Positions 35,797-45,432 of a stretch of DNA of 64,000 bases are shown here, piece by piece (within the stretch, counting starts at the first letter, position 1; each line of letters begins with the position of its first letter). The notes below the pieces were generated by a model. It had not been told where the DNA came from. It was given only the letters and a program-made list of their open reading frames with translations, and did not search any database. The DNA lies in contig CANLLF010000001.1 of NCBI GenBank assembly GCA_947491935.1, forward strand, positions 434,001-498,000, written 5' to 3'. Made by a program: the position numbers and the translations under genes. This DNA comes from an uncultured Roseicyclus sp. (GTDB lineage: Bacteria; Pseudomonadota; Alphaproteobacteria; Rhodobacterales; Rhodobacteraceae).

Positions 35797-36453
35797 ATGT
35801 CTCAGACCACCGCGACGGTCGGCACCAGCACTTACCAAAAGATCAAGCGCGACATCATTTTCGGCGCGCTCGAGCCGGGTGCGAAGCTGAAGCTCGACGC
35901 CCTGAAGGAGCGCTACAGCGCCAGTCTGTCTACTCTGCGCGAGACACTGAACCGGCTGGCCAGCGAGGGGTTCGTAGATGCCCCGGCGCAGCGCGGGTTT
36001 TTGGTAAAACCAGTGTCGGCCGAGGATCTTCGGGAAATCGCGCAGTTGCGGGTTCTGCTGGAATGCCATGCGTTACGGCTGTCGATTTCAAACGGTGATA
36101 CCGAATGGGAAGGCAACCTTGTTGCTGCCCACCACAAATTGCACCTGATGGAACAGCGGCTTCTGGAGGGTGATGAATCCGAGAAAGAGGCTTGGAAACG
36201 TTACGATCTCGAATTCCACCAGGCCCTGATCTCGGCCTGCAATTCTTCAAACCTTCTCTCCCTGCATGCGACGCTCTATGACAAGTATCTGCGCTATCAG
36301 ATGCTGGTTCTGACCCATCGGGGTCAGGAAGCGGTTGAAGAGCATCGCAAGATGTTCGCGGCCGCCCTCGCCCGCGACGCCGACAGTGCCTGTACCGCCT
36401 TGGAGACACATATCGTCAAGGGATTGGATCACACGGTGGGCGCGATGCGTTGA
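35797..36453 (+). CDS. GntR-family (FCD domain) transcriptional regulator
   Basis: A 218-residue protein: winged HTH at about 8-75 (YQKIKRDIIFGALEPGAKLK, RYSASLSTLRETLNRLA, EGFVDAPAQRGFLV) and an FCD effector domain with DLEFHQALISACNSS and VEEHRKMFAAAL carrying the metal-type His and Asp residues. The start at 35797 (MSQTTATV) is preferred; the upstream extension overlaps the operator region. Likely local repressor of the Gfo/Idh-TRAP-aldolase genes. Confidence 0.92.
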   Translation: MSQTTATVGTSTYQKIKRDIIFGALEPGAKLKLDALKERYSASLSTLRETLNRLASEGFVDAPAQRGFLVKPVSAEDLREIAQLRVLLECHALRLSISNGDTEWEGNLVAAHHKLHLMEQRLLEGDESEKEAWKRYDLEFHQALISACNSSNLLSLHATLYDKYLRYQMLVLTHRGQEAVEEHRKMFAAALARDADSACTALETHIVKGLDHTVGAMR

Positions 36454-37204
36454 AGGCAAAAAATGGAGCTACAACACCGAAAACAACCGAATGATTGATC
36501 CGGTGTCTCGCTCTGCAACAAGAGTGCGGTTCCCGCCAAGCTTTACATATTACCCGCCCTCATTCACCGCTCCGCCGCGGGGTTTCGCGCCACCTGGCAG
36601 CACGCCGACCCGTTATTGATCACCTCGAACCGTCGGCCGGTAAGGTGGTTGCCGTCGACGATTACGTTGCCGATGCAAAAGCCGGACTTGGTTGCTGATC
36701 ACCCTCGTCCAAGTTCCGCTGCCCTAGGGGCACCCAAAGCGCTGCTTGGCAAACGAAGCTGATATTCAATCAAACGTGGCGCCCATACGGGCCAATGATC
36801 ACTTTTTGAAGCGTTACGCAGCGACCCCTCTGAAGCGGATATTAATCCTTAGCCATGTTTGAGAGAGCGGCGCCGACGGATTATCGAGCTATCTCTCGGT
36901 TCCGAAACCGACGGGCAATTTGGGTTGTCGGTGGCACAGAGCAACACCCCGGAAGCGCAGCGTTTCGATTGCAGAGATCCTTGACATAGATCAAGGGACT
37001 CCTCCCGGAAAGCGCCCATAGGTGTCGAGCGAGACGTCCCGGTTTTGGGCCGCCTTCTGGCAAGGAGCCCATGGTGCGACCCTTCCCGACCCTTTGTGCA
37101 TGTAGCAAACGCGGTCCAGCCGAATTGGGCCGTGAAGAACGGCAATCAACCGCGCGTTTTCAGACGCAATGGGCGCCACGCGATCACAAAGGGCCACGCG
37201 CGGC
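36454..37204. other. intergenic region before the nos cluster
   Basis: About 750 nt without a convincing gene. Short frames on both strands have no family resemblance, and the first part (36454-36850) has lower GC than the surrounding genes. The only clear signal is the FNR/NnrR-type box at 36981-36994. A long leader of about 200 nt would lie between that box and the first nos-linked gene. Confidence 0.6.
36981..36994. promoter_or_regulatory. FNR/NnrR-type box upstream of the nos cluster
   Basis: TTGAC-ATAG-ATCAA matches the Crp/Fnr consensus TTGAT-N4-ATCAA with one difference; a C in the first half is frequent in NO-responsive NnrR/DNR sites. It lies 224 nt before the ATG of the DUF2946-like gene and about 630 nt before nosR. 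It is expected to turn the cluster on at low oxygen and/or with nitric oxide. Confidence 0.75.
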
Positions 37205-37591
37205 ATGACCCGTTGGATCCCGACATATTCCAGTTTCGCCTCAGGCGTTCTCATCTTCGCGCTGATCGCAGGTATGTTTGCCCATGGCTATGCTCAGATC
37301 CGCCCCACCGATCCTGACGCATCCATCACACTTGTTGTCATTTGTGGCGGCGATGGCGCACAGACGGTTTTGCTGGATCAGGATGGTGACCCCGTCGACC
37401 CCGAACAGTGCCTGCGCGAATTGTGCAGCGCTTGCCTGACAACTCCCTTCACGGTGACGGATGGCTCGCCCCCTTTGCCGTCACGCTCCCCGGCATGGCA
37501 GCCGGTCGCCTTCTTCACACCTGTCGCCATTCCACCGACGTACCGCCACTCGTCCGACCCGCGACCGCGCGGCCCCCCTTTCATCGCGTGA
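37205..37591 (+). CDS. DUF2946-like small exported/membrane protein upstream of nosR
   Basis: A 128-residue protein. A hydrophobic N-terminal segment (FASGVLIFALIAGMFAHG) acts as a signal or anchor, followed by ITLVVICGGDGAQTVLLDQDGDPV and CLRELCSACL, then a proline-rich tail with His. This resembles DUF2946 proteins, which are often linked to copper handling; similarity judged by eye, so moderate. The start at 37205 (MTRWIPTY) is chosen because it leads directly into the hydrophobic segment. It lies 16 nt before nosR and is probably cotranscribed; a role in copper supply to NosZ is an inference. Confidence 0.6.
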   Translation: MTRWIPTYSSFASGVLIFALIAGMFAHGYAQIRPTDPDASITLVVICGGDGAQTVLLDQDGDPVDPEQCLRELCSACLTTPFTVTDGSPPLPSRSPAWQPVAFFTPVAIPPTYRHSSDPRPRGPPFIA

Positions 37592-37607
37592 GATTCCGTA
37601 GATCGTC

Positions 37608-39851
37608 ATGACGTCCCCCATCCATTCCATCCACTCGCGCCTTACCGGCCTGCTACGCGCCGTCGTGGCTGCCCTCGTCGCTCTTTTGTGTGCGGCGATT
37701 GCGTCCCCGGTCGATGCCCAGACCACCCCCCATCTCACGCGCTTCATGGCCGAACTGCCCGCCGAGGACCTTATGGATGGGGCGACGGGATATGGTGAGA
37801 TCCGCGATGACCTGCCGGTGGCACCTGTCCTGCGGGACGGGGAGCAGATTGGATGGGCTTTCATCACATCGGACTTCGTTGGAACCACGGGCTATTCCGG
37901 TAAGCCCATCCACACCATGATCGCCGTCGATAACGACGCCCGCATTATCGGCATTTCGCTTGTCGATCATTCCGAGCCCATCGTTCTGATCGGCATTCCC
38001 GTGGCCCGTATCACCGACCTGATGGCGCAGCATATCGGGCTCGACCTTGCCCAGGTGGTCGCGGATGGCGGGACGGTCGATGATCTCAACATCATTTCCG
38101 GTGCCACGGTCACGATCATGGTGATCGACGATTCAATCATCCGGTCCGGTATCCGGGTGGCACGCAGCCTTGGGCTCGGCGGGCTTGCGGCCATCGAAGA
38201 TACCGGTCCCCGGTTCGAGTTGAACCTAGAAGCCGAAGCCGCGACGGATTGGTTCAACCTTGTCGGTGACGGGACCGTGCGCCGCATGACCCTGGATGTG
38301 GGGCAGGTGAACGCCGCCTTCGCCGAAATGGAAGATGAGCGCGCCGCACGCCGCGCCCTAACCGAACCTGACGACGAGACCTTCATCGACCTCTATGCCG
38401 CCCTGGTCAGCCATCCGGCGATTGGCGGCGCGCTGCTGGGCGACGCCGAATACGCCAATCTCGAAAATTGGCTGGAAGAGGGTGAACAAGCGCTCCTGAT
38501 CATGGGGCGTGGCATGTATTCGTTCAAAGGCTCTGGCTATGTACGCGGCGGCCTGTTTGACCGGATCGCCCTGATCCAGGGCGATACATCGGCCCGGTTC
38601 CGCGACCGCGATCATCACCGGATCGGCGACGTGCTTGCCGACGGTGCCCCGAATTTCGAGGAAATCGGCATCTTCCGTATCCCGGCCGATGTGGATTTTG
38701 ATCCCAGCGAGCCATGGCGGCTGCAACTTCTTGTGCAGCGGGATGTCGCGGCGCTGGAACGCGTCTTCACGACGTTTGATCTGGGCTACCAGATCCCCCG
38801 CCACTTCGTAACCGAACTGTCGCGCCCGGCCCTCGTTTCACCGGACGATGCGAGAGACTCCGAAGCGGAACTGGCTGCCCAGATGGCCCTGATCGAGCGC
38901 ATCTGGTGGGACAAGCGCTATGAGATTGCCGGCCTGCTGACGATGCTGGCCGCGCTGACGGGGGCCTTCTTCTTTCAGGGATATCTCACCCGATCCGAGC
39001 GCGTCACCTACTGGTTCCGCATGAGCTTCCTGACGGTCACACTGGTGTTCTTGGGCTGGTATGCCAGCGCACAATTATCGGTCGTAAATCTGATGGCACT
39101 CGCCAATTCCCTGCGGGGAGGATTCACCTGGCAGGCCTTCATGCTGGAGCCACTGACCTTCATTTTGTGGTGGTCGGTTGCGGCCTCGCTGATCTTCTGG
39201 GGTCGTGGGGCGTTTTGCGGCTGGCTCTGTCCTTTTGGTGCCCTGCAAGAACTCTCGAACCAGATCGCCCGCTTTTTCAAGGTGCCGCAGATCACCCTGC
39301 CCTGGGGCCTGCACGAACGGCTTTGGGCCCTGAAATACATCATCTTTCTGGCGCTGTTTGCCGCCGCCCTCACATCGCTCGATCGCGGCGAACAGCTGGC
39401 CGAAATCGAGCCGTTCAAGACCGCTATTGTCCTGCGCTTCATGCGCGAATGGCCCTTCGTAACCTTCGCCATCGCGCTGCTGATCGCGGGGCTGTTCATC
39501 GAACGGTTCTATTGCCGCTACCTTTGCCCGCTCGGTGCGGCGCTGGCGATCCCGGCGCGGATGCGCATGTTCGACTGGCTCAAGCGCTACAAGGAATGTG
39601 GCAGCCCCTGCCAGACTTGTGCGAATGAATGCTTTGTTGGCGCGATCCACCCCACCGGGGAGATCAATCCCAACGAGTGCCTGAACTGCATGCATTGCCA
39701 GGTGCTCTACCAATCCGAGGCCAAGTGCCCGGTTGTCATCAAGAAAATGAAACGCCGCGCCGCTGTGGCTGGGGTGGAGCCGCTGGCCGTCTTGGCCGCC
39801 CGCCCCGCGAACACATTAGCCAATCATCCAAATACCAGGAAGGAGACCTAA
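37608..39851 (+). CDS. nosR: NosR, membrane flavoprotein/iron-sulfur regulator of N2O reduction
   Basis: A 747-residue polytopic membrane protein. A signal/anchor (about 15-37) precedes a periplasmic FMN-binding domain with the flavinylation motif IISGATVT (Thr about 169, target of ApbE-type transferases). Several membrane segments from about residue 445 follow, with CGWLCPFGALQEL and CRYLCPLGAALAIP (the paired CxxxCP motifs), then a cytoplasmic ferredoxin-like domain CGSPCQTCANEC and CLNCMHCQVLY. NosR donates electrons to or activates NosZ and is needed for nosZ expression. All expected motifs are intact. Confidence 0.96.
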   Translation: MTSPIHSIHSRLTGLLRAVVAALVALLCAAIASPVDAQTTPHLTRFMAELPAEDLMDGATGYGEIRDDLPVAPVLRDGEQIGWAFITSDFVGTTGYSGKPIHTMIAVDNDARIIGISLVDHSEPIVLIGIPVARITDLMAQHIGLDLAQVVADGGTVDDLNIISGATVTIMVIDDSIIRSGIRVARSLGLGGLAAIEDTGPRFELNLEAEAATDWFNLVGDGTVRRMTLDVGQVNAAFAEMEDERAARRALTEPDDETFIDLYAALVSHPAIGGALLGDAEYANLENWLEEGEQALLIMGRGMYSFKGSGYVRGGLFDRIALIQGDTSARFRDRDHHRIGDVLADGAPNFEEIGIFRIPADVDFDPSEPWRLQLLVQRDVAALERVFTTFDLGYQIPRHFVTELSRPALVSPDDARDSEAELAAQMALIERIWWDKRYEIAGLLTMLAALTGAFFFQGYLTRSERVTYWFRMSFLTVTLVFLGWYASAQLSVVNLMALANSLRGGFTWQAFMLEPLTFILWWSVAASLIFWGRGAFCGWLCPFGALQELSNQIARFFKVPQITLPWGLHERLWALKYIIFLALFAAALTSLDRGEQLAEIEPFKTAIVLRFMREWPFVTFAIALLIAGLFIERFYCRYLCPLGAALAIPARMRMFDWLKRYKECGSPCQTCANECFVGAIHPTGEINPNECLNCMHCQVLYQSEAKCPVVIKKMKRRAAVAGVEPLAVLAARPANTLANHPNTRKET

Positions 39852-39854
39852 ACC

Positions 39855-41810
39855 ATGTCTGACGAAACGGGAAAAACCGAAAAAGGTGGCATCAGCCGAC
39901 GCGCCCTATTGGGCACCTCCGCAGCAGGAGGGGCCGCTTTGGCCGGGCTCGGCGGCGCGCGTCTTGCCACGATCGGCGGCGCAACGGGCGCTGCAACCGT
40001 TGCGGCGGGCACAACCGCCGTCCAGGCGCAGGAGGCCGCCCATGTTGGCCCCGGTGATCTTGATGAGTATTACGGCTTCTGGTCCTCGGGCCAGACCGGC
40101 GAAGTGCGCATCCTTGGCGTGCCGTCGATGCGGGAATTCATGCGGATCCCTGTGTTCAACCGGTGCTCCGCCACGGGTTGGGGCCAGACCAACGAGTCGA
40201 TCCGCATTCACCAGGAAAACATGCTGCCGGCAACGCGTGAGTATCTGGCGGCCAATGGCAAGCAGATCCATGACAATGGCGACCTGCACCACGTGCATAT
40301 GTCCTTCACCGAGGGGCGCTATGATGGCCGATTCTTGTACATGAATGACAAGGCCAATACCCGCGTGGCGCGGGTCCGGTGCGACATCATGAAATGCGAC
40401 AAGATCCTCGAGATCCCGAACGCCAAGGCGATCCACGGCCTGCGTCCGCAAAAGTGGCCGCGCACCAACTACATCTTTGCCAACGGCGAAGACGAGACGC
40501 CGATGGTCAACGACGGCTCGATCCTCGACGATCCGGAGCAATACGTGAACTTCTTCACCGCCGTCGATGCCGACGAGATGCAGGTGGCGTGGCAGGTGAT
40601 GGTGACGGGCAACCTCGACAACACCGATGCCGATTACGACGGCAAATATGCCTTCTCCACAAGCTACAACTCCGAAATGGGCATGAACATGTTCGACATG
40701 ACGGCCAACGACATGGACCATGTCGTTGTGTTCAACATCGCCGAGATCGAGGCGGGGATTGAACGGGGCGATTATGTCGAGTTGAACGGTGTGAAGGTGC
40801 TTGACGGACGCCGCGACGCGGGCAGCCAATACACCCGCTACGTGCCGATCCCGAACAACCCGCACGGCTGCAACATGGCACCGGACCGCATCCACCTGTG
40901 CATCGCAGGCAAGCTGTCGCCCACCGTTTCAGTGATCGATGTGCGGCTTCTCGATGCCCTGTTCGAGGACGACAGCATCGATCCCCGCTCGGTTGTCGTG
41001 GCAGAGCCGGAACTGGGCCTCGGGCCGCTTCACACCTGTTTCGATGGGCAGGGCAACGCGTTCACCACCCTGTTCCTGGACAGTCAGGTGGTGAAGTGGA
41101 ACATCGCCCGTGCGATTGAGGCGTACAATGGGTCGGATGTTGATCCGATCATTGCCAAGAACGATGTGCATTATCAGCCCGGCCACAACTCCACTACGAT
41201 GGGCGAAACGCTGGACGCCGATGGGCGCTACTACCTGACGATGAACAAGTTCTCCAAGGACAGGTTCCTGAACGTCGGCCCGCTGAAGCCCGAGAACGAG
41301 CAATTGTTCTCGATCAACGGTGACAGCCTAGAACTGCTCCATGACGGTCCGACCTTCGCCGAGCCGCATGACTCGATCCTTGTGCACCGCTCGATCGTCA
41401 ACCCGCTCAACGTCTACGAACGGGATGACCCGACATGGGCCGAAACCCGGGCGCAGGCCGAGGCCGATGGCGTCGACATCGACGGTTTCATGGACACAAT
41501 CATCCGGGATGGAAACCGGGTGCGTGTCTATATGTCATCCCAGGCACCGAGCTTCTCGCTTGAAAGCTTCGAGGTGAATCAAGGCGACGAGGTGACGGTG
41601 ATCATCACCAACCTTGATGACATCGACGATCTGACCCACGGCTTCTGCATGGGCGACCACGGCGTCGCGATGGAGATCGGGCCGCAGGCGACCTCGTCGA
41701 TCACCTTCACCGCCGCCAAGGCTGGCGTTTACTGGTACTACTGCCAGTGGTTCTGCCACGCACTCCATATGGAGATGCGCGGCCGGATGCTCGTCAACCC
41801 GACCGCCTGA
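39855..41810 (+). CDS. nosZ: nitrous oxide reductase NosZ (clade I, Tat-exported)
   Basis: A 651-residue periplasmic copper enzyme reducing N2O to N2. The Tat signal has ISRRALLG at 13-20 followed by a long hydrophobic stretch, marking clade I. The seven-bladed propeller carries the CuZ histidines ([47 protein letters not shown]). The cupredoxin domain has the CuA ligands: His of LTHGFCMG (about 595) and [12 protein letters not shown] (Cys 630 and 634, His 638, Met 641). AAGGAG lies 8 nt before the ATG, 3 nt after nosR. Complete and apparently functional. Confidence 0.97.
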   Translation: MSDETGKTEKGGISRRALLGTSAAGGAALAGLGGARLATIGGATGAATVAAGTTAVQAQEAAHVGPGDLDEYYGFWSSGQTGEVRILGVPSMREFMRIPVFNRCSATGWGQTNESIRIHQENMLPATREYLAANGKQIHDNGDLHHVHMSFTEGRYDGRFLYMNDKANTRVARVRCDIMKCDKILEIPNAKAIHGLRPQKWPRTNYIFANGEDETPMVNDGSILDDPEQYVNFFTAVDADEMQVAWQVMVTGNLDNTDADYDGKYAFSTSYNSEMGMNMFDMTANDMDHVVVFNIAEIEAGIERGDYVELNGVKVLDGRRDAGSQYTRYVPIPNNPHGCNMAPDRIHLCIAGKLSPTVSVIDVRLLDALFEDDSIDPRSVVVAEPELGLGPLHTCFDGQGNAFTTLFLDSQVVKWNIARAIEAYNGSDVDPIIAKNDVHYQPGHNSTTMGETLDADGRYYLTMNKFSKDRFLNVGPLKPENEQLFSINGDSLELLHDGPTFAEPHDSILVHRSIVNPLNVYERDDPTWAETRAQAEADGVDIDGFMDTIIRDGNRVRVYMSSQAPSFSLESFEVNQGDEVTVIITNLDDIDDLTHGFCMGDHGVAMEIGPQATSSITFTAAKAGVYWYYCQWFCHALHMEMRGRMLVNPTA

Positions 41811-41818
41811 GAGAACAA

Positions 41819-43171
41819 ATGAATCGTTTGCGCTCCCACCTGATTGCTTTGCTGACAGCGCTTCTCGCGTCAGTCGCCGCGCCCGCGACGGCCGAGCGGG
41901 TCGATGTGCCGGCAGAGCCGGGGGCGCTGACCACAGCCATCGGCGGGGCATCCCCCGGCGATGCGCTGATCCTTGCACCGGGCCGCCATGATGGCCCGGT
42001 GACCATCGACCGCCCCCTGACGCTGGAGGGTGGCGGGGCCGCGACGATTGCGGGCAACGAGATCGGATCCGTCGTCACCGTTGCTGCAACCGATGTCACA
42101 ATACGCGGCATTGAGATCGTAGGGTCCGGCTCAAACGGCACCGATGCGGATGCGGGCATCGAGCTGGATCGCGGTGCGGACCGCGCGCTGATCGAGGACA
42201 ATCGCCTGATCGGCAACCTTGTCGGCATCCACCTCTTCGGCAGCAGCGACAGCCTCGTGCGCGACAATGAGATCATCGGCCGCCGCGATCCGCGCGTGAA
42301 CGATCGCGGCAACGGCATCTATGTCTGGAACTCCCCCGGCTCCGTGATCGAAGACAATGATATCCGATATGGCCGCGACGGCATCTTCGTGAACACCTCG
42401 CGCCAGAACATCTTCCGCGGCAACATGATGCGTGATCTGCGCTTTGCCGTGCATTTCATGTATGCCCCCGACAGCGAGGTCATCGGGAACATCTCCATTG
42501 GGAACACGCTTGGCTTTGCCATCATGTTCTCGGACCGGATCGACGTGATCGACAACATGTCACTCGCCGACCGGACCCATGGGGTGATGCTCAACTTCGC
42601 CAATGGCGGCGAGGTGCGCGGCAATCTGGTGCGCGGCGGCACCCATGAGAAATGCACCTTCATCTACAATTCGCACCGCAACATCATCCACGGAAACCGC
42701 TTTGAAGGGTGCGAGATCGGGATCCATTTCACCGCTGGATCCGAGCGCAACGCGATCTTCGACAACGCCTTCGTTGGTAATCAGACCCAAGTCAAATATG
42801 TCGGCTCGCGCGATGTGGAATGGAGCTATGAGGGCCGTGGCAATTACTGGTCGGATCATGTGGCCTTCGACCTGAACCGCGACGGCGTGGCCGACAGCGT
42901 GTTCCGACCCAACGATCTGATGGATCACATCTTGTGGTCACAACCCTCCGCGCGGCTTCTGATGGGCTCCCCCGCGGTGCAGCTGATCCGCCATGCCCAG
43001 GCCGATTTCCCGGCAACACTGCCGGGCGGTGTGCTCGACAGCACGCCCCGCATATACCCCGTGGACATCACGGTGCCCCCCGCCCTCGCCCGGCTTGAGG
43101 CCGATGCCCTAGCCCACTTTCACAACGGATCCGGTATCAATGACGACCCTGACCCTCTCGAACGTCACTAA
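41819..43171 (+). CDS. nosD: NosD, periplasmic copper-site maturation protein
   Basis: A 450-residue protein with a signal peptide (ALLASVAAPATA) and a right-handed beta-helix made of NosD/CASH repeats, seen as the recurring DNEIIGR, NDIRYGRDGI, GNMMRDLRF, NRFEGCEIGI units. It works with NosFY in building the CuZ cluster. The start at 41819 (MNRLRSH) lies 8 nt after nosZ. Its last 32 nt overlap nosF in another frame, so the two are translationally coupled. Confidence 0.95.
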   Translation: MNRLRSHLIALLTALLASVAAPATAERVDVPAEPGALTTAIGGASPGDALILAPGRHDGPVTIDRPLTLEGGGAATIAGNEIGSVVTVAATDVTIRGIEIVGSGSNGTDADAGIELDRGADRALIEDNRLIGNLVGIHLFGSSDSLVRDNEIIGRRDPRVNDRGNGIYVWNSPGSVIEDNDIRYGRDGIFVNTSRQNIFRGNMMRDLRFAVHFMYAPDSEVIGNISIGNTLGFAIMFSDRIDVIDNMSLADRTHGVMLNFANGGEVRGNLVRGGTHEKCTFIYNSHRNIIHGNRFEGCEIGIHFTAGSERNAIFDNAFVGNQTQVKYVGSRDVEWSYEGRGNYWSDHVAFDLNRDGVADSVFRPNDLMDHILWSQPSARLLMGSPAVQLIRHAQADFPATLPGGVLDSTPRIYPVDITVPPALARLEADALAHFHNGSGINDDPDPLERH

Positions 43172-44045
43172 GACCTTCGGTGATATGCGCGCCCTGGACG
43201 CCGTGGGGTTCACGGTGGCTGCCGGTGAGCGTGTGGCGCTGATCGGGCACAATGGCGCGGGGAAATCGACGCTGATGAAGATCCTACTGGGTCTGATCCC
43301 GGCCACGGCGGGCGATATCGAGGTGTGTGGCGCCGCACCGGGATCTGACGCGGCGCGGCAGCACGTGGCCTATCTTCCGGAAAACGCGGCGTTTCACTCG
43401 GCCCTGACCGGGTTGGAAACGCTGCGGATGTATCTGCGCCTGCGCGGGGAGCGCCCGGATCAGGCGATGTCACTTCTGGACCGTGTTGGCCTTGCGGATG
43501 CTGCAAAGCGGCGCATTAGCACCTATTCCAAGGGCATGCGCCAACGGGTGGGTCTCGCGCAGGCGTTGATCGGTCATCCGCGTCTTCTGGTGCTGGACGA
43601 GCCAACCTCTGGCCTTGATCCGGTGTCGCGGCGGGACTTCTACACCATGCTGGATAAGTTGGCCGCGGAGGGCGCAGCGATATTGTTGTCCAGCCATGCC
43701 CTGACCGAAGTCGAGGCGCGCACCGACCGCATCGTCATCCTGTCCCGCGGGAAACTGGTGGCAGACGATACGCTGGCTGGCCTGCGCCGCCGCGCCGCGT
43801 TGCCCATCCGACTGCAGATCCGGGCCCGGCCCGGTGAGGCCGATGCGGTCGCTGCGGAACTGGCGGGGGGGCGGCAGAACGGAGTCATGGTTGATCTGAC
43901 ATGCACGCCCGAGGACAAACTCCTGCGCCTTGGCCAGATCGCCGGGCTCGGCCCGCTGGTCGAAGACGTCGATGTGGTCCCGCCAAGCCTTGAGGACATC
44001 TACAGCCATTTCAGCCAGGTGGGTGCGGAAGGAGATCGGCCATGA
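43140..44045 (+). CDS. nosF: NosF, ABC ATPase for NosZ maturation
   Basis: A 301-residue ABC ATPase: Walker A GHNGAGKSTLM, signature TYSKGMRQRVGLAQALIG, Walker B LLVLDEPTSGLDPVS, then a C-terminal extension. The signature Ser-Lys-Gly-Met variant is common in this exporter type. It starts inside the nosD 3' end and overlaps nosY by ATGA. Confidence 0.95.
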   Translation: MTTLTLSNVTKTFGDMRALDAVGFTVAAGERVALIGHNGAGKSTLMKILLGLIPATAGDIEVCGAAPGSDAARQHVAYLPENAAFHSALTGLETLRMYLRLRGERPDQAMSLLDRVGLADAAKRRISTYSKGMRQRVGLAQALIGHPRLLVLDEPTSGLDPVSRRDFYTMLDKLAAEGAAILLSSHALTEVEARTDRIVILSRGKLVADDTLAGLRRRAALPIRLQIRARPGEADAVAAELAGGRQNGVMVDLTCTPEDKLLRLGQIAGLGPLVEDVDVVPPSLEDIYSHFSQVGAEGDRP

Positions 44046-44863
44046 CACGCATTCTCGCCACCGCAAGCGCCGAAGCCCGGATCGTGCTTCGCAATCGCTG
44101 GGTCGCAATCGCCATCGCGATGATGGCGGTGTTTTCATTGGTCCTGTCTGCCACCGGATCGGCCCCAACCGGTGCGCTTGGAGCAGACCCTTTGTCAGTC
44201 ATCATCGCAAGCCTGACCAGTCTCGCCGTCTACCTCGTGCCGCTGATTGCGCTACTGATGAGCTTCGATGCCATCGCAGGCGAGGTAGAGCGCGGAACGC
44301 TGCCGCTTGTTCTGACCTATCCGATCCGGCGATCCGAAATCCTGCTTGGCAAGTTCGCGGCGCATCTGGCGGCCCTCGCGCTGGCCGTTGCGGTGGGCTA
44401 CGGGCTGGCGGCAGGCGCGGCTTTCCTGTCGGATACCGGATCCGCTGCTGGCCTTCCCGCCCTCCTGCGGCTGTTCTGGACGTCACTCCTGTTGGGCGGG
44501 GCGTTTCTTGCCATCGGCTACGCCCTGTCGGCGCTGGCCCGAAGGCCGGGTGCGGCGGCAGGCCTCATCATCGGGCTGTGGTTGGTGATGATCGTCCTTT
44601 ACGACCTCAGCCTTCTGGCCGCGATTGTTGCCGATGATGGCGGGTGGTTCACCACCGACATCTTCCCCTGGCTCCTGATCGCCAATCCGGCAGACGCTTT
44701 CCGCCTCTACAATCTGGCCGCGTCCGAGGCGACGGCCGCCGCCGCAGGCCTAGGCGGGGCCGCCGCCACCATCGCACCGCTTCACGCGCTGGCCTCACTT
44801 CTACTGTGGCCTTTGGGCGCCCTCGCCCTCGCTGTTTTCGCCTTTCGAAAGGTAACGCCATGA
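44042..44863 (+). CDS. nosY: NosY, membrane permease for NosZ maturation
   Basis: A 273-residue ABC-2-type permease with six membrane segments and the motif GEVERGTLPLVLTYPIRRSEILLGKF after the second segment. It forms the membrane part of NosDFY. Overlaps nosF and nosL by ATGA on both sides. Confidence 0.94.
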   Translation: MTRILATASAEARIVLRNRWVAIAIAMMAVFSLVLSATGSAPTGALGADPLSVIIASLTSLAVYLVPLIALLMSFDAIAGEVERGTLPLVLTYPIRRSEILLGKFAAHLAALALAVAVGYGLAAGAAFLSDTGSAAGLPALLRLFWTSLLLGGAFLAIGYALSALARRPGAAAGLIIGLWLVMIVLYDLSLLAAIVADDGGWFTTDIFPWLLIANPADAFRLYNLAASEATAAAAGLGGAAATIAPLHALASLLLWPLGALALAVFAFRKVTP

Positions 44864-45429
44864 CACTCCGTCTGTCTTTGCTGGCGCTCTCAATGCTCGC
44901 TCTCGCGGCGTGTCGCGACGAGGTGGCCGACCTGCCCGACCCGGCAGCCATGACATCCGAGGCTGTGGGGCATTATTGCCAAATGGGCATCCTAGAGCAC
45001 AGCGGCCCCAAGGCGCAGGCCTATCTTGAGGGTCTGCCTGCACCCCTGTTCTTCAGTCAAGTGCGCGACGTTGTGGCTTACATGCGGATGCCCGAACAAT
45101 CCCACATCGTCACCGTGGCCTATGTCTCGGATATGGGGCAACCCGGCGCGACATGGGACGCGCCCGGGACCGAGAACTGGATCAACGCGGCTGCGGCCCA
45201 TTTCGTCGTCGGCGCCGAGGTGACGGGCGGTATGGGCACCCCGGAACTCGTCCCATTCTCAAGCCGCGAGGCGGCGGAGGCCTTTGCCAATCTGAATGGA
45301 GGTGACGTCATGGGCTTGGATGACATTCCCGACAGTGCCGTTCTTGCACCGATAGATGGCGACGACATCTCCGCGGACGAAGATTTCCTGCGCCGACTTG
45401 AGGCACTGACACCCGATGAGGAGAGTTGA
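44860..45429 (+). CDS. nosL: NosL, copper-binding lipoprotein
   Basis: A 189-residue lipoprotein with lipobox LALAAC (Cys 18). The Cu(I) chaperone motif YCQMGILEHSGPKAQAYL and the Met/His-rich VVAYMRMPEQSHIV are typical of NosL. It passes copper to the NosDFY-NosZ assembly line in the periplasm. Starts within the nosY stop (ATGA). Confidence 0.95.
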   Translation: MTLRLSLLALSMLALAACRDEVADLPDPAAMTSEAVGHYCQMGILEHSGPKAQAYLEGLPAPLFFSQVRDVVAYMRMPEQSHIVTVAYVSDMGQPGATWDAPGTENWINAAAAHFVVGAEVTGGMGTPELVPFSSREAAEAFANLNGGDVMGLDDIPDSAVLAPIDGDDISADEDFLRRLEALTPDEES

Positions 45430-45432
45430 TCC

